From an uncultured Pseudomonas sp. (GTDB taxonomy: Bacteria; Pseudomonadota; Gammaproteobacteria; Pseudomonadales; Pseudomonadaceae), in contig CALMID010000196.1 of NCBI GenBank assembly GCA_937863915.1, positions 1-5,972 of the forward strand: a stretch of 5,972 bases of DNA. The letters run 5' to 3'. Below the pieces are notes generated by a model that searched no databases, was not told where the DNA came from, and saw nothing but the letters and a program-made list of their open reading frames with translations. Positions 1-5,633 of the stretch are shown here, piece after piece; position 1 is the first letter of the stretch, and every line of letters begins with the position of its first letter. The translations under genes were made by a program, and so were the position numbers.

Positions 1-1
1 G

Positions 2-2365
2 CCGGTGAGCTATATCCCCGGCAGCGGCCTGACACCGCTGAAGAACGCCTGCGAATACATCCTGTGCGCCGTTAACCTGATGCTGGCTCTGCGTTTCTTT
101 CTGCGCAGCCGCCAGACGCAGAGCAGCCGCGACCTGTGGCTGAGCGTGGCCTGTTTCATCACCGCCATGGGCGCCCTGGCGTTTACCCAGTATCAGAAGA
201 CCTCGGAATTCATAAACCTGTTCGGCCACCTGTATAAAGTCGCCGCCTACTGCTTCTTTTACCTGGCCGCTTTCCAGATTGCCGTGCTCAAACCCTATCG
301 CCTGCTGGAAGCCCGTGAAGAGCGTATCCGCGAACAGGAAACCGAGCTGCACAACCTGCTGAACAATCTGCCGCTCGGTGTGGCCCGCCTGGATGACCAG
401 CTGCAACTGCGTTACACGAACCCAACGCTGATCCAAAGTCTGGATCGCCGCCAGGACAGAGTGATCGGCCAAACCTTCGACAATCTGCTGCTCAAAGACG
501 TTGCCGAGCAGATCAGATCACACCTGATCAAAGCCCTCGACGGCATACGCGGTGATCTGGATCTGCAATACGTGCGCCCCGATGGCAGCAGCGCCTTCGC
601 CTCCTGTCTGGTCGTGCCGGAGCGAGAGGTCAGCGGCCGCGAGGCCGGAGTGCTGGTGATTTTCACCGACACCAGCGAACGCGAGCGCAATCGCCAGAAA
701 CTGATGGACTCCCTGCGGGAAATCGCCGACATCAAGGCCGCCCTGGATGCCCACGCCATCGTTGCCATCACCGATGCCCGTGGCGTGATCACCCAGGTCA
801 ACGACAAGTTCTGCGCCATATCCCAGTACGGCCGCAGCGAACTGATCGGCCGTACCCACTCGTTGATCAACTCAGGCCACCACCCGCGCGAATTCTTCCG
901 GGATATGTGGCGCACCATCAGCCATGGCGAGGTGTGGAGCGGCGAAGTATGCAACCGCGCCAAGGACGGCAGCCTTTACTGGGTGCAGAGCACCATCATG
1001 CCCTTCATCGGCAAGGATGGCCTGCCCGAGCAGTACATCGCCATCAGAGCCGACATCACCAAGCGCAAGCGCATCGAAGAAGCCGCCCAGCGCATGGCCC
1101 TGCACGACGCCCTCACCGGCCTGGCCAATCGCCGCCTGATGAGCGAGCGCCTGATCCGCGCCCTGCACAACAGCCAACGGCATCATCAACATGGTGCCCT
1201 GCTGCTGATGGACCTGGATCACTTCAAGGAAATCAACGATACCCTCGGCCACCCGATCGGCGACCAGCTGCTGAAAGAAGTAGCCGAACGCCTGCAGGAC
1301 ACCCTGCGCCAAAGCGATACCGTGGCGCGCCTGGGGGGTGACGAATTCGTGGTGATCCTCGAAGAGCTGGGCAACAGCCAGGAAAGCGCGACGCACCATG
1401 CCAGCGACACCGGCGAGAAGATCCGCCAGGCGCTGTCCGCACCTTACCTGTTGCAGGGTCACCTGGCGGAAGTCACTCCGAGCATTGGTGTGGTGTTGTT
1501 CGATGGCACGCTAGAAAGCGCCGATGAGCTGATCAGGCAGGCCGATATGGCGCTGTACAAGGCCAAGGATGCCGGACGCGACCAACTGTGCTTCTTCGAC
1601 AACGCCCTGCAGCACGAGATCAACCAGCGCGCCCAGCTGCTACGCGAGCTACGCCAGGCCCTGGAGCTGGATGCGCTGCGCCTGTTCTATCAAGCGGTGG
1701 TTGCCGCTGATGAACAGATCCTCGGCTTTGAGGCCCTGCTGCGCTGGCAAAACCCGCAGCGCGGTCTGGTGTCCCCGGCGCAGTTCATTCCCCTGGCCGA
1801 GGAAAGCGGTCTGATCATTCCCATAGGCCAATGGGTGCTGACGACAGCCTGTCGCCAACTGGCCGAGTGGCAGCACGATGCCAGCTGCCAGGGCTGGACC
1901 ATTGCCGTGAATATCAGCGCCCGTCAGCTCAGCCAGAACGACTTCGTCGAGCAGGTGTTGCAGGTACTGGCCAGTACCGGTGCACCCGCCAACCGCCTGC
2001 GCCTGGAGATCACCGAATCCATGCTGCAACACGACCTGACGGTCACCATCGGCAAGATGCAGGCACTGCGCCAGATCGGTGTGCGCTTTTCACTGGACGA
2101 CTTCGGCACCGGCTATTCGTCCATGAGCTACCTCAAGCACATGCCGCTGGATCAATTGAAGATCGACAAGTCCTTCGTCGACGAAATCCTGACCGACAGC
2201 ACCGACAGTGCCATCGCCCGTACCGTAGTCACCCTGGCGGAGAACCTCGGTCTGGAGGTTGTAGCCGAGGGTGTGGAGCAGCGCGAACAGCTAGAGCTGC
2301 TGGTATCCATCGGCTGCCGCGCCTTCCAGGGCTACCTGTTCGGCAAGCCGGCACCGCTGGCCTGA
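2..2365 (+). CDS. Membrane-bound c-di-GMP synthase/phosphodiesterase, MASE3-PAS-PAS-GGDEF-EAL (5' partial)
   Basis: Inner-membrane enzyme for turnover of the second messenger c-di-GMP. Residues are counted from the GTG at 5. That GTG is probably internal: the frame is open to the window edge, and residues 1-95 look like only the last three membrane helices (about 14-34, 43-62, 74-95) of a MASE3 sensor, including the GHLYK motif. A short charged linker (99-118) leads to PAS 1 (about 114-226), PAS 2 (about 246-355, with MW, GEVWSGE and IRADIT motifs), GGDEF (about 365-530) and EAL (about 548-786). The cyclase signature GGDEF is intact at 444-448, with an inhibitory RxxD site at 435-438. The EAL domain keeps E576 (EALLRW), N636, E668 (EITES), D698-D699 (DDFGTGYSS), K719 (KID), E755 (VAEGVE) and a closing QGYLFGKP. 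Both activities therefore look possible; which dominates cannot be read from sequence. The protein stops soon after the last EAL motif. Signal and target are unknown. Confidence 0.93.
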   Translation, partial: PVSYIPGSGLTPLKNACEYILCAVNLMLALRFFLRSRQTQSSRDLWLSVACFITAMGALAFTQYQKTSEFINLFGHLYKVAAYCFFYLAAFQIAVLKPYRLLEAREERIREQETELHNLLNNLPLGVARLDDQLQLRYTNPTLIQSLDRRQDRVIGQTFDNLLLKDVAEQIRSHLIKALDGIRGDLDLQYVRPDGSSAFASCLVVPEREVSGREAGVLVIFTDTSERERNRQKLMDSLREIADIKAALDAHAIVAITDARGVITQVNDKFCAISQYGRSELIGRTHSLINSGHHPREFFRDMWRTISHGEVWSGEVCNRAKDGSLYWVQSTIMPFIGKDGLPEQYIAIRADITKRKRIEEAAQRMALHDALTGLANRRLMSERLIRALHNSQRHHQHGALLLMDLDHFKEINDTLGHPIGDQLLKEVAERLQDTLRQSDTVARLGGDEFVVILEELGNSQESATHHASDTGEKIRQALSAPYLLQGHLAEVTPSIGVVLFDGTLESADELIRQADMALYKAKDAGRDQLCFFDNALQHEINQRAQLLRELRQALELDALRLFYQAVVAADEQILGFEALLRWQNPQRGLVSPAQFIPLAEESGLIIPIGQWVLTTACRQLAEWQHDASCQGWTIAVNISARQLSQNDFVEQVLQVLASTGAPANRLRLEITESMLQHDLTVTIGKMQALRQIGVRFSLDDFGTGYSSMSYLKHMPLDQLKIDKSFVDEILTDSTDSAIARTVVTLAENLGLEVVAEGVEQREQLELLVSIGCRAFQGYLFGKPAPLA

Positions 2366-2404
2366 GCCCGCCCCTATCAGGGCTGATGAGGCAATGCGGC
2401 AGAG

Positions 2405-2449
2405 AGCGGCGTATGCAGCGCTTCTTTTGAGCGAACTGCATAGGCCGCT
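2405..2449. terminator. Long imperfect hairpin between convergent genes, likely bidirectional terminator
   Basis: AGCGGC (2405-2410) pairs with GCCGCT (2444-2449). After one G-G mismatch, TATGCAG (2412-2418) pairs with CTGCATA (2436-2442). After a two-base bulge (2434-2435), CGCT (2419-2422) pairs with AGCG (2430-2433), closing on a T-rich loop. About 17 base pairs form in 45 bases. It lies 39 bases after the stop of the c-di-GMP gene and 9 bases after the stop of the dehydrogenase gene on the other strand, where a shared terminator is expected. Neither side has a clear T-tract (plus side continues CCTTCGTCTT), so intrinsic termination is inferred, and it may instead protect 3' ends. Confidence 0.55.
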
Positions 2450-2458
2450 GCCTTCGTC

Positions 2459-3220
2459 TTACATCGCCGTCACGCCACCATCGATCGCCAGCGCCTGGCC
2501 GGTGGTGAAGGCTGCCGCATCACTGCACAGGTAAAGCACGGCGGCTGCCACTTCCTCGACCTTGCCGATACGCCCGACCGGGTGCATGGCGGCGGCGAAC
2601 TCGCCCTTCTTCGGGTCGGCTTCATAGGCGCGACGGAACATATCGGTATCGATCACCGCCGGGCAGATGGCATTCACGCGGATTTTCTTCTTCGCATACT
2701 CGATGGCCGCCGACTTGGTCAGGCCGATTACCGCATGCTTGGACGCGCTATAGATGCTCATCTTCGGTGCCGCGCCAAGACCCGCCACCGACGCGGTGTT
2801 GACGATCACACCACCGCCCTGGGCCAGCAGCAACGGCAGCTCGTGCTTCATGCACAGCCACACGCCCTTGACGTTGACACCCATGATGGCATCGAACTCG
2901 GCCTCGCTGCCCTCGTTGAGCTTGCCCTTCTCGATTTCGATCCCGGCATTGTTGAAGGCATAGTCCAGGCGACCGTACTGCTCCTGGATGGTCGCCATCA
3001 GCGCCACCACCTGCTCGTCGCGGCTGACGTCGCAACGCACGAAGATCGCCTCGCCACCCGCCGCGCGGATCAGCTCGACAGTACCCTCACCACCCGCGGC
3101 ATCCAGGTCGGACACCACCACCTGCAGGCCATCGGCGGCAAACGCCAGGGCCGTGGCGCGACCGATACCGGCGGCACCGCCGGTCACCAGGGCAACTTTT
3201 CCAGAATATGTAGCGCTCAT
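2459..3220 (-). CDS. SDR-family NAD(P)-dependent oxidoreductase
   Basis: Cytosolic classical short-chain dehydrogenase/reductase of 253 residues, the usual length for the family. The Rossmann nucleotide site is TGGAAGIG (13-20); D38 ends the second strand, which in this family usually favours NAD(H) over NADP(H). Further family marks are D64, the NNAG motif (90-93), and a complete active site of N116, S144, Y157 and K161 (YSASK). The C-terminal GQALAIDGG is typical. The substrate cannot be told; relatives are often labelled glucose 1-dehydrogenase or 3-oxoacyl-ACP reductase-like, without much meaning. The ATG is supported by GGAGG seven bases upstream. It converges on the c-di-GMP gene and diverges from the GNAT gene. 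It stands alone on its strand, so no pathway can be inferred. Confidence 0.95.
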   Translation of the reverse strand: MSATYSGKVALVTGGAAGIGRATALAFAADGLQVVVSDLDAAGGEGTVELIRAAGGEAIFVRCDVSRDEQVVALMATIQEQYGRLDYAFNNAGIEIEKGKLNEGSEAEFDAIMGVNVKGVWLCMKHELPLLLAQGGGVIVNTASVAGLGAAPKMSIYSASKHAVIGLTKSAAIEYAKKKIRVNAICPAVIDTDMFRRAYEADPKKGEFAAAMHPVGRIGKVEEVAAAVLYLCSDAAAFTTGQALAIDGGVTAM

Positions 3221-3227
3221 GCAGCAT

Positions 3228-3232
3228 CCTCC
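3228..3232 (-). promoter_or_regulatory. Shine-Dalgarno of the SDR gene
   Basis: Reading the minus strand, GGAGG lies seven bases before the ATG ending at 3220. This is a strong site and fixes the start of the dehydrogenase; the longer overlapping minus-strand reading through this region is in another frame. Confidence 0.8.
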
Positions 3233-3247
3233 GATTGAATGGCCGGC

Positions 3248-3253
3248 AGTCTA
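3248..3253 (-). promoter_or_regulatory. Candidate -10 element for the SDR gene
   Basis: On the minus strand TAGACT (inside GCTAGACT, 3248-3255) matches four of six bases of the sigma-70 -10 consensus, 27 bases before the start codon. No convincing -35 hexamer is seen at 16-19 bases spacing. The same octamer stands in the mirrored position before the divergent GNAT gene, which raises the odds that it is functional. Confidence 0.3.
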
Positions 3254-3342
3254 GCCAGCCGATCCACGACAGGGGCAGCACTATCAGGCCGCTGTAGCAG
3301 GCACCATGCAGCACACTGATGCGCGGCCCCGAGGCCGGACGC

Positions 3343-3348
3343 TAGACT
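3343..3348 (+). promoter_or_regulatory. Candidate -10 element for the GNAT gene
   Basis: TAGACT (inside GCTAGACT, 3341-3348) lies 25 bases before the ATG at 3374. It matches four of six -10 consensus bases; no good -35 hexamer is visible. It is an inverted copy of the octamer before the SDR gene. Confidence 0.3.
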
Positions 3349-3373
3349 TCATTTCTTTTGACGAGGACAGAAC

Positions 3374-3805
3374 ATGCCGCAACAGGCCGATTACCGCTTC
3401 AGCATGGGCAGCGACGACGTAGCACACGAAGTCGTACGCGCCGGACTGGAGGCTTTCAATGTCGGAAAGATCGGCGACTACGCCTACCAGGACTTCGCCC
3501 TGTATGCCCGCGACGCGGAAGATCAGGTGGTCGGCGGGATGTTCGGCCACTCGGGCATGGGCTGGCTGTACATCGACTACCTGTGGCTGCACGACAGCCA
3601 GCGCGGCCGGGGGCTCGGCGCACGCCTGCTGGGCATGGCCGAGGAGCAAGCCAGGCAGCGCGGCTGCAGCGGCGTATTCCTCTACACCTACAGCTTCCAG
3701 GCGCCGGACTTCTATCAGAAGCAGGGCTATCAGCTTATGGGCGTGCTGGAGGATTGCCCGCCCGGTTACCAGCGCATCTACCTGAAGAAATCCCTGGCGG
3801 CCTGA
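3374..3805 (+). CDS. GNAT family N-acetyltransferase
   Basis: Single-domain cytosolic GNAT enzyme of 143 residues, expected to move an acetyl group from acetyl-CoA to an amine; the acceptor is unknown. The acetyl-CoA pyrophosphate loop is QRGRGLG (76-82), the Q/R-x-x-G-x-G/A signature, at the start of helix 3 (GARLLGMAEEQARQRG). Strand 4 before it reads WLYIDYLWL (64-72). Strand 5 and helix 4 end in SFQAPDFYQKQGY (107-119), a pattern typical of small bacterial GNATs, with Y114 a possible general acid by family analogy. The ATG has GAGGA six bases upstream (3363-3367). The gene is divergent from the SDR gene and convergent with pyrF; its stop codon sits in the loop of a perfect hairpin. It appears to be a single-gene unit. 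Confidence 0.92.
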   Translation: MPQQADYRFSMGSDDVAHEVVRAGLEAFNVGKIGDYAYQDFALYARDAEDQVVGGMFGHSGMGWLYIDYLWLHDSQRGRGLGARLLGMAEEQARQRGCSGVFLYTYSFQAPDFYQKQGYQLMGVLEDCPPGYQRIYLKKSLAA

Positions 3806-3813
3806 GCCGCCAG
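3794..3813. terminator. 8-bp hairpin over the GNAT stop codon, candidate bidirectional terminator
   Basis: CTGGCGGC (3794-3801) pairs perfectly with GCCGCCAG (3806-3813) around a four-base loop holding the TGA stop of the GNAT gene. Read on the minus strand, it begins 10 bases after the pyrF stop and is followed by GGATTTCTTC, a modest T-rich tail, so it fits best as the pyrF terminator. On the plus strand no T-tract follows. The two convergent genes are 18 bases apart, so one hairpin probably serves both. Confidence 0.55.
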
Positions 3814-3823
3814 AGCAAGCGTC

Positions 3824-4519
3824 TTAGGCCAGTTCAGCGACCACAGCGGCCAGGGCGGCAGCCGGATCGGCCGCCTGGCTGATCGGCCGGCCGATGACCA
3901 GATAGTCGGAGCCTGCAGCCAGTGCCTGGCTCGGCGTGAGGATACGCTTCTGGTCATCCGCGGCGCTGCCGGCCGGACGAATCCCGGGCGTGACCAGTTG
4001 CAGCTGCGGCTGGGCCGACTTGAGCGCGACCGCTTCCTGCGCGGAACAGACCAGACCGTCCAGACCGGCCTGCGCCGCCAGGCCGGCCAGGCGCAGCACC
4101 TGCTCCTGCGGGGCGATATCCAGGCCGATACCGGCCAGATCGCTCTGTTCCATGCTGGTCAGTACCGTCACACCGATCAGCAGCGGTTTGTTGCCAGCCA
4201 GACGCTCCAGTTCCTCACGGCAGGCGCTCATCATGCGCAGACCACCGGAGCAGTGCACATTGACCATCCACACGCCCAGCTCGGCAGCGGCCTTGACCGC
4301 CATCGCCGTGGTGTTGGGGATATCGTGGAATTTCAGGTCGAGGAACACCTCGAAGCCCTTGGCCTGCAGCGCTTCAACCACCGCCGGGCCACAGCGGGTG
4401 AACAGTTCCTTGCCGACCTTGACCCGGCACTGCGCCGGATCAAGCTGGCTGGCCAGAGCCAGCGCCGCATCGCGGGAGGGAAAGTCGAGGGCAACGATGA
4501 TCGGGGTCTGGCAGGCCAT
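3824..4519 (-). CDS. pyrF: Orotidine 5'-phosphate decarboxylase
   Basis: Catalyses the last step of de novo pyrimidine synthesis, decarboxylating OMP to UMP, as a cytosolic dimer of TIM barrels. The 231-residue product has the family's normal length and all key sites: D12 and K34 (substrate binding), the catalytic DLKFHD motif (D61, K63, D66), the phosphate-binding TPGIR (177-181), and R211 near the C-terminus (IGRPIS). The sequence is very close to Pseudomonas PyrF as I remember it. I chose the ATG at 4517-4519, giving [13 protein letters not shown], over an extension to 4597: the extra 26 residues are not family-like, and the best promoter lies inside them. The ribosome site is weak (GAGA, seven bases upstream). 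It is a monocistronic unit between convergent GNAT and divergent solute-binding genes. No truncation or missing residue is seen. Confidence 0.97.
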   Translation of the reverse strand: MACQTPIIVALDFPSRDAALALASQLDPAQCRVKVGKELFTRCGPAVVEALQAKGFEVFLDLKFHDIPNTTAMAVKAAAELGVWMVNVHCSGGLRMMSACREELERLAGNKPLLIGVTVLTSMEQSDLAGIGLDIAPQEQVLRLAGLAAQAGLDGLVCSAQEAVALKSAQPQLQLVTPGIRPAGSAADDQKRILTPSQALAAGSDYLVIGRPISQAADPAAALAAVVAELA

Positions 4520-4552
4520 GGCGAAATCTCGGGCAATAACGAATCGGCGCGC

Positions 4553-4581
4553 ATTGTAGCCGAAGGCCGCCGCCCTGCCGA
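4553..4581 (-). promoter_or_regulatory. Candidate sigma-70 promoter of pyrF
   Basis: On the minus strand, -35 TCGGCA (4576-4581, four of six matches) and -10 TACAAT (4553-4558, five of six) are 17 bases apart. Transcription would start near 4546, leaving a leader of about 27 bases. An inverted repeat, CGAAGG (4561-4566) and CCTTCG (4582-4587), brackets the spacer and -35. The leader is too short for a pyrimidine-sensing attenuator, and none is seen. Confidence 0.55.
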
Positions 4582-4662
4582 CCTTCGCCCGCCACAACGC
4601 CTGAGACGCGGCTCCACCCGCATCGACTGCCAGGCGGTCGGCGCTTGCAACGCAAAACCACC

Positions 4663-4668
4663 TATTCT
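4663..4668 (+). promoter_or_regulatory. Candidate -10 element for the solute-binding protein gene
   Basis: TATTCT matches four of six -10 bases and lies 39 bases before the ATG at 4708. The nearest -35-like hexamer, TTGCAA (4645-4650), is only 12 bases away, too close for a standard promoter, so the assignment is weak. Confidence 0.25.
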
Positions 4669-4694
4669 GAACAGCAAAGTCCTCAACCGCAGCC

Positions 4695-4698
4695 AGGA
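4695..4698 (+). promoter_or_regulatory. Shine-Dalgarno that sets the solute-binding protein start
   Basis: AGGA nine bases before the ATG at 4708. It supports this start over an in-frame TTG at 4645, whose 21 extra residues (polar, Gln/Pro-rich) would precede and disrupt an otherwise normal signal peptide. Confidence 0.55.
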
Positions 4699-4707
4699 AT
4701 CTCTCCC

Positions 4708-5472
4708 ATGATCCACCGCCTGCGCCCCGCCCTGCTGTTGCTGCTCTGTCTGACGCTGCCGGTTAGCGCCGAGCCGCCGGCGCCCCTGAGTTACCTGACC
4801 AAAGCCTATCCGCCTTACAACTACAGCGATGACAACATCCTGCGCGGAATCGCCGTGGACCTGCTGGTCAGCGCCAGCCAGCACACCCGCCAGCCGGTGT
4901 CCCGCGGTGAAATCCGCCTGCAACCCTGGCCACGGGCCTATCGCACAGTACTCAACAAGGCCAATACCGTGCTGTTCTCCACGACCCGCACGGAGGAACG
5001 GGAAAAGCTGTTCAAGTGGGCCGGCCCCATTGCCACCACGCGCGTGGTACTGCTGGCGCGCAAGTCGCAGCAGATTCGCATCGAGTCGCCCGCTGACCTG
5101 CAGCGCTATCGCATCGGCACGGTGCCCGACGACATCGGCGAACAGCTGGTACTGGCCATGGGCGTGAACGCCACACAGCTGAAGCATTCATCCAACGCCA
5201 GCGCCCTGGCCCAGCAGCTGCAGGCCGGACGCATTGACCTTTGGGCCTATGAGGAAAACGTCGCCCACTGGTTCCTGCGCAATGCCAAGCTCAATCCCGA
5301 CGACTTCGAGTCGGTCTACCTGCTCAAGCAGGGCGAGCTGTGGTACGCCTTCAACCCCAAGGTCAGCGATACCCAGGTCAGCGATCTGCAGCAGGCCATC
5401 GACTTGCTGCGCCAGCTGCCCGGCCGCGTCGGCAAGACGCGTTACGACGATATCCTGCTCGATTATCTATAG
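4708..5472 (+). CDS. Periplasmic solute-binding protein, SBP_bac_3-like, without adjacent transporter
   Basis: Exported protein of 254 residues. Residues 1-21 form a signal peptide: basic start (MIHRLRP), a Leu-rich core, and a VSA cleavage site before EPP, with no lipobox cysteine at that site. The mature part resembles family-3 (amino-acid type) binding proteins: [11 protein letters not shown] (29-39), a GIAVDLL segment (47-53), WPRAY (74-78), RTEERE (94-99) leading to LFKWAGP (101-107), and a second lobe beginning around 134 (YRIGTVPDD). The WPRAY and RTxERE-LFKW pattern is typical of a pseudomonad subgroup usually annotated only as transporter substrate-binding domain protein. The ligand is unknown. 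No ABC permease or ATPase gene adjoins, so it may serve a distant transporter or act as a sensor; both are inference. It is divergent from pyrF and 161 bases before the permease gene on the same strand. Confidence 0.85.
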   Translation: MIHRLRPALLLLLCLTLPVSAEPPAPLSYLTKAYPPYNYSDDNILRGIAVDLLVSASQHTRQPVSRGEIRLQPWPRAYRTVLNKANTVLFSTTRTEEREKLFKWAGPIATTRVVLLARKSQQIRIESPADLQRYRIGTVPDDIGEQLVLAMGVNATQLKHSSNASALAQQLQAGRIDLWAYEENVAHWFLRNAKLNPDDFESVYLLKQGELWYAFNPKVSDTQVSDLQQAIDLLRQLPGRVGKTRYDDILLDYL

Positions 5473-5494
5473 GCCGCTGCGCCGTGATTGTGCA

Positions 5495-5525
5495 GGCTCG
5501 CCTGTCGCTGACCCACAGGCGGGCT
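5495..5525 (+). terminator. GC-rich hairpin after the solute-binding protein gene
   Basis: CGCCTGT (5499-5505) pairs with ACAGGCG (5515-5521) around a nine-base loop, and the stem extends outward through T-G, C-G, G-C and G-T pairs to 5495/5525. It begins 22 bases after the stop codon. No T-tract follows, so it may terminate inefficiently or only stabilise the message end. Confidence 0.4.
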
Positions 5526-5559
5526 AAAGCATCAGTGCGGTACTGCTGCAACGCCCGTA

Positions 5560-5584
5560 ATGCCAGGCTCTCAGCCTCTGGCAT
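5560..5584. repeat. Second hairpin in the gap before the ethanolamine permease gene
   Basis: ATGCCA (5560-5565) pairs with TGGCAT (5579-5584), and inside it GGCT (5566-5569) pairs with AGCC (5573-5576) around a CTC loop, with a two-base bulge at 5577-5578. Ten base pairs form in 25 bases. No T-tract follows on either strand. It could be a terminator remnant, a regulator site, or one copy of a dispersed repeat; a single copy cannot tell. Confidence 0.4.
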
Positions 5585-5600
5585 AGACCATGCTTAAGGC

Positions 5601-5618
5601 GTTGACACCTTAGTCAAC
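5601..5618. promoter_or_regulatory. Perfect dyad GTTGAC-N6-GTCAAC, candidate operator of the permease gene
   Basis: GTTGAC (5601-5606) and GTCAAC (5613-5618) are exact inverted copies six bases apart, ending 15 bases before the ATG and close to the ribosome site. Such symmetry suits a dimeric repressor or activator. It also contains the -35-like TTGACA (5602-5607), but no -10 is found 17 bases on (GGTTAC), and a promoter there would leave almost no leader. As RNA it would form a 6-bp stem just before the ribosome site. The binding protein is unknown. Confidence 0.4.
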
Positions 5619-5633
5619 TTCGAGGGTTACAGC

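Noticed and set aside
5..7. GTG at 5 as the true start of the c-di-GMP gene
   Set aside because: The frame is open through base 2, no upstream ribosome site can be judged, and the product would begin in the last part of a MASE3 membrane domain. The gene is more likely cut by the window edge.
872..1462. 196-residue minus-strand reading frame inside the GGDEF-EAL gene
   Set aside because: It lies wholly antisense to clearly conserved PAS and GGDEF coding sequence, and its product shows no recognisable domain; typical of GC-rich shadow frames.
2365..2384. AGCCC / GGGCT stem immediately after the c-di-GMP gene
   Set aside because: Only five base pairs with a 10-base loop and no T-tract; chance level in GC-rich DNA, and the larger hairpin at 2405-2449 explains termination better.
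2582..3238. 218-residue plus-strand reading frame antisense to the SDR gene
   Set aside because: The opposite frame encodes a complete SDR with all catalytic motifs; this product is His- and Gln-rich without a recognisable fold.
4520..4597. 26-residue N-terminal extension of PyrF
   Set aside because: The family starts near the chosen ATG, and the best -10 element (4553-4558) falls inside the extension.
3998..4711. 237-residue plus-strand reading frame antisense to pyrF
   Set aside because: It overlaps intact pyrF in antisense and ends at the start codon of the binding-protein gene; composition is shadow-like and no domain is recognisable.
4333..5187. 284-residue minus-strand reading frame spanning the pyrF and binding-protein starts
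   Set aside because: It crosses two well-supported genes and the divergent promoter region, with no recognisable domain.
5602..5607. TTGACA as a -35 box for the permease gene
   Set aside because: The sequence 17 bases downstream is GGTTAC, not a -10, and a start there would leave practically no leader. The hexamer is better read as half of the dyad.
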